From Streptomyces omiyaensis (lineage in GTDB: Bacteria > Actinomycetota > Actinomycetes > Streptomycetales > Streptomycetaceae): a DNA stretch of 64,000 nt. Within the stretch, counting starts at the first letter, position 1. The number at the start of each line of letters is the position of its first letter. A program made the translations under genes and the position numbers. This document shows, in pieces, positions 24,444 to 32,108 of this stretch. A model generated the notes under the pieces. That model did not search any database. It worked only from the letters and a program-made list of their open reading frames with translations, and was not told the origin of the DNA. Location: assembly GCF_014650895.1 (NCBI RefSeq), contig NZ_BMVV01000015.1, positions 124,001 through 188,000 of the forward strand, in the 5' to 3' direction.

Positions 24444-25169
24444 ATGCTGTTCTCCGGCACGGGCAAGCGTCGTCGTCCCTCCAAGGCCACTCGCGTCGTC
24501 GCCCTCGTCGGCGTCACCGGTGCGGCCGTCGCCGCCCCGCTGATGGCCGCCGGCACCGCCTCGGCCGCCACCGCCTCCGAGTGGGACCGCGTCGCCCAGT
24601 GCGAGTCCGGCGGCAACTGGTCCATCAACACGGGCAACGGCTACTACGGCGGCCTCCAGTTCTCCGCCTCCACCTGGGCCGCGTACGGCGGCACCGCCTA
24701 CGCCTCCACGGCCAACCAGGCCAGCAAGTCGCAGCAGATCGCCATCGCCGAGAAGGTCCTCGCGGGCCAGGGCAAGGGCGCCTGGCCGAGCTGTGGCGTG
24801 GGCCTCTCCTCCGCCTCCTACGACGGCGGCTCCGCCGAGGCCGCGCCGCAGCAGCAGAGCGCCCCGAAGCAGAGCGCCCCGGAGCGCACCGCCGAGCAGC
24901 CCGCCAACCGCAGCGAGCAGCGCCAGGCCCCGAAGCGCACCACCGAGGCCGCGCCGCAGGCCGCCGCCAAGAAGACCGTCACCACCCCGACCGGCAAGAA
25001 GGTCAAGAAGGGCGACGGCGAGTACAAGGTCACGGCCGGCGACACCCTCAGCAAGATCGCCCAGGCGCAGGGCGTCGACGGCGGCTGGGCCGAGCTCTTC
25101 GAGCTCAACAAGGACGTCGTCGAGAACGCCGACCTGATCTACCCGGGCCAGCAGCTCCACCTGAAGTGA
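24444..25169 (+). CDS. rpfA: Resuscitation-promoting factor RpfA (Rpf domain + LysM)
   Basis: A 241-residue secreted peptidoglycan hydrolase. The signal peptide ends around residue 41 (AAGTASA-ATA). The Rpf domain (SEWDRVAQCESGGNWSINTGNGYYGGLQF) has the catalytic Glu in QCES, and ends near CGVGL. A spacer rich in Gln, Ala, Lys and Glu (~120-185) leads to the LysM (YKVTAGDTLSKIAQAQGVDGGWAELFELN). Compared with its upstream paralogue the spacer is short and charged rather than Pro/Thr-rich. ATG 24444 follows AGAGGAA, just after the riboswitch, which makes c-di-AMP control of this dormancy and germination enzyme very likely. Confidence 0.95.
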   Translation: MLFSGTGKRRRPSKATRVVALVGVTGAAVAAPLMAAGTASAATASEWDRVAQCESGGNWSINTGNGYYGGLQFSASTWAAYGGTAYASTANQASKSQQIAIAEKVLAGQGKGAWPSCGVGLSSASYDGGSAEAAPQQQSAPKQSAPERTAEQPANRSEQRQAPKRTTEAAPQAAAKKTVTTPTGKKVKKGDGEYKVTAGDTLSKIAQAQGVDGGWAELFELNKDVVENADLIYPGQQLHLK

Positions 25170-25180
25170 CCCCCGCGGTC

Positions 25181-25204
25181 CCGGTGAGTCCGGCGGCTCA
25201 CCGG
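25181..25204 (+). terminator. rpfA terminator hairpin
   Basis: CCGGTGAG (25181-25188) and CTCACCGG (25197-25204) pair perfectly around an 8-nt loop, 12 bp after the rpfA stop. Confidence 0.65.
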
Positions 25205-25395
25205 TACCCGACGACCCTCCCGCGGTGACCACCCCGGTCCCGAGCCCCCTTCCCCCGTGGCTCCGGACCGGGGTCCTGCCGTTACCGTCCAGTAGATTCC
25301 AGGTCTTTCGTCCTTCCATGGGTGCTCTTGGGCCCTTTTTCGTCCCAGGGGACGGGCGGTCGGCTGGCCGGAGCGCCCGAGCCGGTTAGGCTCTT

Positions 25396-25422
25396 GTCGC
25401 AAGGCGTACGAGACCTTGCGAC
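25396..25422 (+). promoter_or_regulatory. Perfect inverted repeat in the enolase upstream region
   Basis: GTCGCAAGG (25396-25404) and CCTTGCGAC (25414-25422) are exact inverted copies spaced by 9 nt. They lie between a TAGGCT -10-like box (25387-25392) and the ribosome-binding site of eno, so the structure would be in the 5' UTR if that box is used. An alternative -10 is TAGCGT (25437). Confidence 0.45.
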
Positions 25423-25464
25423 CCATGCGTCACACCTAGCGTCACATCCCAGAAGGAGATGCTC

Positions 25465-26745
<1,281 letters not shown>

Positions 26746-26747
26746 TC

Positions 26748-26773
26748 GCCGGGGCTGTGACATCCGCCCCGGC
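26748..26773 (+). terminator. Enolase terminator
   Basis: GCCGGGGC (26748-26755) and GCCCCGGC (26766-26773) form a perfect 8-bp stem with a 10-nt loop, two bases after the eno stop codon. Confidence 0.75.
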
Positions 26774-26790
26774 ACCGTAGTTCCGTCCGT

Positions 26791-26821
26791 CCCCGCACCC
26801 GGTCCCGTACCGTGTGCGGGG
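26791..26821 (+). promoter_or_regulatory. Inverted repeat around the divIC -10 region
   Basis: CCCCGCAC (26791-26798) and GTGCGGGG (26814-26821) are exact inverted copies. A -10-like TACCGT (26808-26813) lies in the loop, so the dyad could be an operator over the divIC promoter; a second terminator is the alternative. Confidence 0.4.
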
Positions 26822-26864
26822 ACGCACGTTTGAGGGACACCGGAGACAGGGGAGGCGACACGAG

Positions 26865-27335
26865 ATGCCCGTGAAGGACCGGGACCGGTTCTCCACCGCG
26901 ACCCGGATCAGGCTGCTCGGAGAGCAGACCGCGGCTCGTGTCTACCGCTCCCAGACCCGGCGCCAGGCCCGGCGCTCCCGGCTCACCGGCCGCGCCGCCT
27001 TCCTCGCCCTCGTGGTCTGCTCCCTCGTCGTCGCCCTCGCCTACCCGATAAGGAGCTACGTCTCCCAGCAGGGCGAGATCGCCGACCAGGAGCGCAAGGC
27101 CGCCGAGGCCGCCCGGCGGGTCGAGGAGCTGCGGGACGAGAAGGCCCGCCTCCAGGACCCCGCCTACGTGCGCCGCCTCGCCCGCGAGCACCTCCACTAC
27201 GTGCTCCCCGGCGAGACCGGCTTCACCGTGAACGACCCCGGGGCGGCCGACCGCCCCCGCGCCGACCAGGGCGCGGCGGACCGCCCCTGGTACGACAACC
27301 TCTGGGACGGCGTGGACAACGCCGACCGCCGCTGA
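26865..27335 (+). CDS. divIC: Septum formation initiator DivIC (FtsB-like)
   Basis: A 156-residue bitopic membrane protein. The basic cytoplasmic N-terminus (~1-40) is followed by one transmembrane helix (AAFLALVVCSLVVALAYPI) and an extracytoplasmic coiled coil (QQGEIADQERKAAEAARRVEELRDEKARLQDPAYVRRLAREHLHYV), the signature of DivIC/FtsB. It works with FtsL in the divisome and supports sporulation septation in S. coelicolor. ATG 26865 has GGAGG nine bases upstream. It begins the divIC-DUF501-ppx run conserved in Actinobacteria. Confidence 0.93.
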   Translation: MPVKDRDRFSTATRIRLLGEQTAARVYRSQTRRQARRSRLTGRAAFLALVVCSLVVALAYPIRSYVSQQGEIADQERKAAEAARRVEELRDEKARLQDPAYVRRLAREHLHYVLPGETGFTVNDPGAADRPRADQGAADRPWYDNLWDGVDNADRR

Positions 27336-27357
27336 CCGACCCGACTCAGGATCCACG

Positions 27358-27900
27358 ATGGAAACGCCCCCTCCGCAGACCGAACGCACCGAGCCCACCG
27401 AGGCGGACGTCGCCGCCTTCGAAGCCCAGCTCGGCCGGCCGCCGCGCGGCCTGCGCGCCATCGCGCACCGCTGCCCCTGCGGCAACCCGGACGTCGTCGA
27501 GACCGCGCCCCGGCTGCCCGACGGCACCCCCTTCCCGACCACGTACTACCTCACCTGCCCCCGGGCGGCCTCGGCCATCGGCACCCTGGAGGCCAACGGG
27601 GTCATGAAGGAGATGCAGGCCCGGCTCGCCACCGACCCGGAGCTCGCCGACGCCTACCGCGCCGCGCACGAGGACTACCTCGCCCGCCGCGACGCCATCG
27701 AGGTCCTGGAGGGCTTCCCCAGCGCCGGCGGCATGCCCGACCGCGTGAAGTGCCTGCACGTCCTCGTCGGCCACTCGCTGGTCGCCGGCCCCGGCGTCAA
27801 CCCCTTCGGCGACGAGGCCCTCGCGATGCTCCCCGAGTGGTGGGCCAAGGGCCCGTGCGTCACCCCGTGCGCGACCGGGGAAGAGGGGGAGGGCGAGTGA
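27358..27900 (+). CDS. DUF501 protein
   Basis: A 180-residue conserved actinobacterial protein of unknown function. Family-typical blocks are AQLGRPPRGLRAIAHRCPCGNPDVVETAPRL, FPTTYYLTCPRAASAIGTLEANGVM and DRVKCLHVLVGHSLVAGPGVNPFGDEAL. The spaced Cys and His residues suggest a metal or cofactor site. Only 22 bp separate it from divIC and it overlaps the phosphatase gene by four bases, so the three are likely co-transcribed. Confidence 0.9.
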   Translation: METPPPQTERTEPTEADVAAFEAQLGRPPRGLRAIAHRCPCGNPDVVETAPRLPDGTPFPTTYYLTCPRAASAIGTLEANGVMKEMQARLATDPELADAYRAAHEDYLARRDAIEVLEGFPSAGGMPDRVKCLHVLVGHSLVAGPGVNPFGDEALAMLPEWWAKGPCVTPCATGEEGEGE

Positions 27901-28811
27901 CCAGGGTCGCCGGGATCGACTGCGGCACGAACTCCATCCGCCTCCTCGTCGCCGACGTGCACCCGGAGACGGGCGAGCTGATCGAGCTGGACCGGCGGAT
28001 GACGATCGTCCGGCTCGGCCAGGACGTCGACCGGACCGGCCGGCTCGCCCCCGAGGCGCTGGAGCGGACCTTCGCCGCCTGCCGCGCCTACGCGGCCGTC
28101 ATCGAGGAGCTCGGCGCGGAGCGGATCCGCTTCGTCGCCACCTCCGCCTCCCGCGACGCCGAGAACCGGCAGGACTTCGTGGACGGGGTCGTGGCGATCC
28201 TCGGCGTCGAGCCCGAGGTCATCACCGGCGACCAGGAGGCGGAGTTCTCCTTCACCGGCGCCACCGGCGAGCTGCGCGGCGACGACCGCCGGCTGGTCGT
28301 GGACATCGGCGGCGGCTCCACCGAGTTCGTCGTCGGCAACCGGCACGTCGAGGCCGCCCGCTCCGTCGACATCGGCTGCGTCCGGCTCACCGAGCGGCAC
28401 GTCCGCCACGACCCGGTCACCGCCGAGGAGGCCGAGGCGATCCGCGCCGACGTCCGCGCCGCCCTCGACCTCGCCGCCGCGACCGTCCCGATCGGCACGG
28501 CCGAGACCCTCGTCGGCCTCGCCGGCTCCGTCACCACCGTGGCCGCCATCGCCCTCGGGCTGCCGGAGTACGACTCCACGAAGATCCACCACGCGCGGAT
28601 CCCCGCCGCCCGGGTCGCCGAGGTCACCCGCCTGCTGCTCTCCTCCACCCACGCCGAGCGGGCCGCGATCCCCGTGATCCACCCCGGCCGGGTGGACGTC
28701 ATCGTGGCCGGCGCGCTCGTCCTCCAGGAGATCGTCGAGCGGGTCGGAGCCGCCGAGGTCGTGGTCAGCGAGCACGACATCCTCGATGGGATCGCCCTAT
28801 CCGTGGCATAG
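27897..28811 (+). CDS. Ppx/GppA-family exopolyphosphatase
   Basis: A 304-residue member of the ASKHA-fold Ppx/GppA family, the short type without a C-terminal HD domain. VAGIDCGTNSIRLLVADV is the first phosphate loop and LVVDIGGGSTEFVVGN the second. TSASRDAENRQDFVDGV and the DIGCVRLTERH segment are also characteristic. It hydrolyses polyphosphate or pppGpp and so links to stringent signalling. The GTG start overlaps the DUF501 stop (GTGA). Confidence 0.93.
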   Translation: MTRVAGIDCGTNSIRLLVADVHPETGELIELDRRMTIVRLGQDVDRTGRLAPEALERTFAACRAYAAVIEELGAERIRFVATSASRDAENRQDFVDGVVAILGVEPEVITGDQEAEFSFTGATGELRGDDRRLVVDIGGGSTEFVVGNRHVEAARSVDIGCVRLTERHVRHDPVTAEEAEAIRADVRAALDLAAATVPIGTAETLVGLAGSVTTVAAIALGLPEYDSTKIHHARIPAARVAEVTRLLLSSTHAERAAIPVIHPGRVDVIVAGALVLQEIVERVGAAEVVVSEHDILDGIALSVA

Positions 28812-28856
28812 CGGGCAGCTATCGAGGCCTCCGGCGACACCCCGCCGGAACAGCTT

Positions 28857-28872
28857 CGTGAAGTTCTTCACA
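28857..28872 (+). promoter_or_regulatory. Candidate Rex operator upstream of ndh
   Basis: CGTGAAGTTCTTCACA matches the Rex consensus TGTGAA-N4-TTCACA at 11 of 12 defined positions. Rex senses NADH/NAD+ and controls respiratory genes in Streptomyces; the next gene downstream is NADH dehydrogenase 2. Confidence 0.65.
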
Positions 28873-28876
28873 AGGA

Positions 28877-28940
28877 AAAGGGCCCTGATGGCGCCGGAGG
28901 GAGGTCTTTGGGCCTTCCGAGGGGCTCCTCGGGGCCCTTT
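28877..28940 (+). terminator. Nested hairpin, terminator or attenuator before ndh
   Basis: AAAGGGCCC (28877-28885) can pair with GGGCCCTTT (28932-28940), enclosing an inner hairpin CCGAGG-GGCT-CCTCGG (28917-28932). It follows the phosphatase gene by 65 bp and ends in CCCTTT. It may end the divIC-ppx operon or attenuate ndh. Confidence 0.55.
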
Positions 28941-29035
28941 CGCAGGCGCGGAGGCCACTTCGCTCGAGGTTTCCATCGTGTGAACGCACCCGCTGCTTGG
29001 GCGTTAACGGGGGCTCTCCGGTCCAGTTCAGTAGG

Positions 29036-29052
29036 GGTGAACAACGTTCACC
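29036..29052 (+). promoter_or_regulatory. Palindrome GGTGAAC-AAC-GTTCACC in the ndh leader
   Basis: A 7-3-7 perfect inverted repeat 130 bp before the ndh start. It resembles a Rex site, but the half-sites are one base too far apart. Apart from this, the Rex-like site and the hairpin, nothing else is evident in 28812-29181. Confidence 0.4.
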
Positions 29053-29181
29053 ACTGCATTCCGGTTCCTTTGCACGACCATGACGTGGATCACGTGGGCG
29101 GCGGAGTGTAGCAGAGCGCCCCGGGGAGCTTGTGAAGGGGCGCACGAGGTGGCCCCCCCGACTGGGTGGATACTCGATGCC

Positions 29182-30573
29182 ATGAGCACCACGGAGCGTC
29201 CCAGGATCCTCATCGTAGGCGGCGGGTACGTTGGCCTGTACGCCGCGCGGCGCATCCTCAAGAAGATGCGTTACGCCGAGGCGACCGTCACGGTCGTCGA
29301 CCCCCGGTCGTACATGACCTATCAGCCCTTCCTCCCCGAAGCCGCCGCCGGCAGCATCTCGCCGCGCCACGTCGTCGTCCCGCTGCGGCGCGTCGTGCGT
29401 GGAGCCGAGGTGCTCACCGGCCGGGTCACCACCATCGACCAGGACCGCAAGGTCGCCACGATCGCGCCGCTCGTCGGCGAGGCGTACGAGCTGCCCTTCG
29501 ACTACCTGGTCATCTCGATGGGTGCCGTCTCCCGCACCTTCCCGATCCCCGGCCTCGCCGAGCAGGGCATCGGCATGAAGGGCATCGAGGAGGCCATCGG
29601 CCTGCGCAACCACGTCCTCGAGCAGCTGGACAAGGCCGACTCGACCACCGACGAGGAGGTCCGCCGCAAGGCCCTGACCTTCGTCTTCGTCGGCGGTGGC
29701 TTCGCCGGTGCCGAGACCATCGGCGAGGTCGAGGACATGGCCCGCGACGCCGCGAAGTACTACCAGAACGTCTCGCGCGAGGACATGCGCTTCGTCCTGG
29801 TCGACGCCGCGGACAAGATCCTTCCCGAGGTCGGCCCCAAGCTCGGCCAGTACGGCAAGGAGCACCTGGAGAGCCGCGGGATCGAGATCTACCTGGAGAC
29901 CTCCATGGACTCCTGCGTGGACGGCCACGTCGTGCTCAAGAACGGCCTCGAGGTCGACTCCAGCACCATCGTGTGGACCGCCGGCGTCAAGCCGAACCCG
30001 GCCCTCGCCCGTTTCGGTCTGCCGCTCGGCCCCCGCGGCCACGTGGACTGCAACGAGAAGCTCCAGGTCAACGGCATGGACCACGTCTGGGCCGCGGGCG
30101 ACAACGCCCAGGTCCCGGACCTGGCCGCGATCAAGGCCGGCGTCCCGGCCGAGCGCGCCTGGTGCCCGCCGAACGCCCAGCACGCCCTGCGCCAGGCCAA
30201 GATCCTCGGCGACAACGTCGTGTCGGGCATGCGCGGCTTCCCGCAGAAGGAGTACAGCCACGCCAACAAGGGCGCCGTGGCCGGACTCGGTCTGCACAAG
30301 GGCGTCGCCATGATCGTCATGGGCAAGTTCAAGATCAAGCTCAAGGGCCGTCTCGCCTGGTACATGCACCGTGGCTACCACGGCATGGCGATGCCGACCT
30401 TCAACCGCAAGATCCGCGTCTTCGCCGACTGGACCCTCGGCATGTTCCTCAAGCGCGAGGTCGTCTCGCTCGGCGCCATGGAGACGCCGCGCGAGGAGTT
30501 CTACGAGGCCGCCAAGCCCGCCCCGGCCCCCGCCGCGGCCGCCCCGGCCCCGGAGAAGGCCAAGGCGTCGTAA
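29182..30573 (+). CDS. ndh: Type II NADH dehydrogenase (NDH-2)
   Basis: A 463-residue membrane-associated flavoprotein that passes electrons from NADH to menaquinone without pumping protons. The first dinucleotide fold is ILIVGGGYVGLYAARRIL (FAD), the second FVFVGGGFAGAETIGEVEDM (NADH), and WAAGDNAQVPD is the conserved FAD-contact motif near residue 310. The C-terminus has an amphipathic membrane-binding stretch and an Ala/Pro-rich tail. ATG 29182 precedes STTERPRILIVGG; the upstream in-frame extension is not coding-like. The long leader with a Rex-type site suggests redox control. Confidence 0.93.
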   Translation: MSTTERPRILIVGGGYVGLYAARRILKKMRYAEATVTVVDPRSYMTYQPFLPEAAAGSISPRHVVVPLRRVVRGAEVLTGRVTTIDQDRKVATIAPLVGEAYELPFDYLVISMGAVSRTFPIPGLAEQGIGMKGIEEAIGLRNHVLEQLDKADSTTDEEVRRKALTFVFVGGGFAGAETIGEVEDMARDAAKYYQNVSREDMRFVLVDAADKILPEVGPKLGQYGKEHLESRGIEIYLETSMDSCVDGHVVLKNGLEVDSSTIVWTAGVKPNPALARFGLPLGPRGHVDCNEKLQVNGMDHVWAAGDNAQVPDLAAIKAGVPAERAWCPPNAQHALRQAKILGDNVVSGMRGFPQKEYSHANKGAVAGLGLHKGVAMIVMGKFKIKLKGRLAWYMHRGYHGMAMPTFNRKIRVFADWTLGMFLKREVVSLGAMETPREEFYEAAKPAPAPAAAAPAPEKAKAS

Positions 30574-30586
30574 CACCCCGCTGTAC

Positions 30587-30626
30587 CGAAGGGCCGTCCG
30601 TCATCCGTGGTGCGGGCGGCCCTTCG
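30587..30626 (+). terminator. ndh terminator
   Basis: CGAAGGGCCGTCCG (30587-30600) and CGGGCGGCCCTTCG (30613-30626) form a 14-bp stem with one G-U and a 12-nt loop, 14 bp after the ndh stop. Confidence 0.7.
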
Positions 30627-30734
30627 GCGTGTTTCCGGTCCTTTCCCGCGTCGCGGCGGGATGGGAAAGCCCTACCGACGGTGTTCCCCTGGTGACGGAG
30701 GAATCTGGGGCAAGGACCACGGAGGTGTTTCACC

Positions 30735-32039
30735 ATGGCCGACGCCGCGAGGCGGCTCGCGACTCTCGCCGAGGAACTGCTGGGCACTCCCCTGCCGCTG
30801 CGCCTGCGCGCCTGGGACGGCAGCGAGGCGGGCCCGGCGGGCGACGGACCCGTGCTGGTGATCCGGGACCGCAGGGCACTGCGCCGGGTGATCTGGAAGC
30901 CCGGCGAACTGGGCCTGGCCCGCGCCTGGGTGGCCGGCGAGATCGACGTGGAGGGGGACCTCTACGAGGCCCTGGACCTGCTCTCCGGGCTGCTCTGGGA
31001 GCGCGACGGGGAGAAGGGCGGACCGCTCACCGCCCTGCGCGACCCGCGGGCGCGGGCGGCCGCCGGGGAGCTGCTGCGGCTGGCCGGGCCGCTGCCGCCG
31101 CCGAAGCCGCCGGCCGAGGAGGCCAGGGGCCGGGGCGGCGGCCGGCACAGCAGGCGCAGCGACAAGCGGGCGATCAGCCACCACTACGACGTGGGCAACG
31201 ACTTCTACGCGCTGGTGCTCGGCCCGTCGATGGTCTACTCGTGCGCCTACTGGGACTCCGAGGGCGCCGCCGGCACCCTGGAGGAGGCCCAGCGCGCCAA
31301 GCTGGACCTCGTCGCCCGCAAACTGGCCCTGAAGGAGGGCGACCGGCTCCTCGACGTGGGGTGCGGCTGGGGCTCGATGGCGATCCACGCGGCCCGCGCG
31401 TACGGCGCCCGGGTCGTCGGCATCACGCTCTCGCGCGAGCAGGCCGCCTTCGCCCGCAAGCGGATCGCGGAGGAGGGGCTCACCGACCGGATCGAGATCC
31501 GGGTCCAGGACTACCGCGACGTGCCCGACGGACCGTTCGACGCGATCTCCTCCATCGGCATGGCGGAGCACGTGGGGGCGGAGAGGTACCGGGAGTACGC
31601 CGGCCTCCTGTACGGCCTCCTGAAGCCCGGCGGACGGCTCCTGAACCACCAGATCTCGCGCCGTCCGGAGCCCGACGAGGAGGCGTACCGGATCGACCCC
31701 TTCATCGACGCGTACGTCTTCCCCGACGGCGAACTGGCCCCGATGGGACGGACCCTGACGACCCTGGAGGACGCCGGCTTCGAGGTCCGCGACGTGGAGG
31801 CGATCCGCGAGCACTACGCGCTGACGCTGCGCCGGTGGGTGGCGAACCTGGAGGGGGAGTGGGACCGCGCGACCCGCCTCGTCTCCCCGGGCCGGGCCCG
31901 GATCTGGCGGCTCTACATGGCGGCCTCCGCGGTCTCCTTCGAGCGCAACCGGATCGGCGTCAACCAGTTCCTTGCGGTGCGGACGCCGGCCTCGGGGACG
32001 AGCGGGCTGCCGCTGCGCACCCGGGAGTGGACCGAGTAG
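30735..32039 (+). CDS. Cyclopropane-fatty-acyl-phospholipid synthase family methyltransferase
   Basis: A 434-residue SAM-dependent enzyme that modifies unsaturated acyl chains of membrane lipids. The N-terminal ~130 residues are the helical lipid-binding part with WVAGEIDVEGDLYEAL. The methyltransferase follows: ISHHYDVGNDFYALVLGPSMVYSCAYW, SAM motif LLDVGCGWGSMAIHAAR, and SIGMAEHVG. The catalytic His, Glu and Tyr region near the C-terminus (VRDVEAIREHYALTLRRWVANLE) is intact. ATG 30735 follows GGAGGT. It could also be a lipid methyltransferase that adds mid-chain branches. Confidence 0.9.
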   Translation: MADAARRLATLAEELLGTPLPLRLRAWDGSEAGPAGDGPVLVIRDRRALRRVIWKPGELGLARAWVAGEIDVEGDLYEALDLLSGLLWERDGEKGGPLTALRDPRARAAAGELLRLAGPLPPPKPPAEEARGRGGGRHSRRSDKRAISHHYDVGNDFYALVLGPSMVYSCAYWDSEGAAGTLEEAQRAKLDLVARKLALKEGDRLLDVGCGWGSMAIHAARAYGARVVGITLSREQAAFARKRIAEEGLTDRIEIRVQDYRDVPDGPFDAISSIGMAEHVGAERYREYAGLLYGLLKPGGRLLNHQISRRPEPDEEAYRIDPFIDAYVFPDGELAPMGRTLTTLEDAGFEVRDVEAIREHYALTLRRWVANLEGEWDRATRLVSPGRARIWRLYMAASAVSFERNRIGVNQFLAVRTPASGTSGLPLRTREWTE

Positions 32040-32053
32040 GGACGAGAGGACAG

Positions 32054-32096
32054 GACGGGAGGGCCGGTGCCCCGTGGGAGCACCGGCCCTCCCGTC
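32054..32096. terminator. Bidirectional terminator, perfect 17-bp stem
   Basis: GACGGGAGGGCCGGTGC (32054-32070) pairs exactly with its inverse at 32080-32096 around a 9-nt loop. It sits in the 69-bp space between two convergent stops. Confidence 0.85.
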
Positions 32097-32108
32097 GTAC
32101 CGCCGGGG

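Noticed and set aside
29036..29052. Second Rex operator before ndh
   Set aside because: The half-sites GTGAA/TTCAC are spaced by five rather than four bases, so it was listed only as a palindrome.
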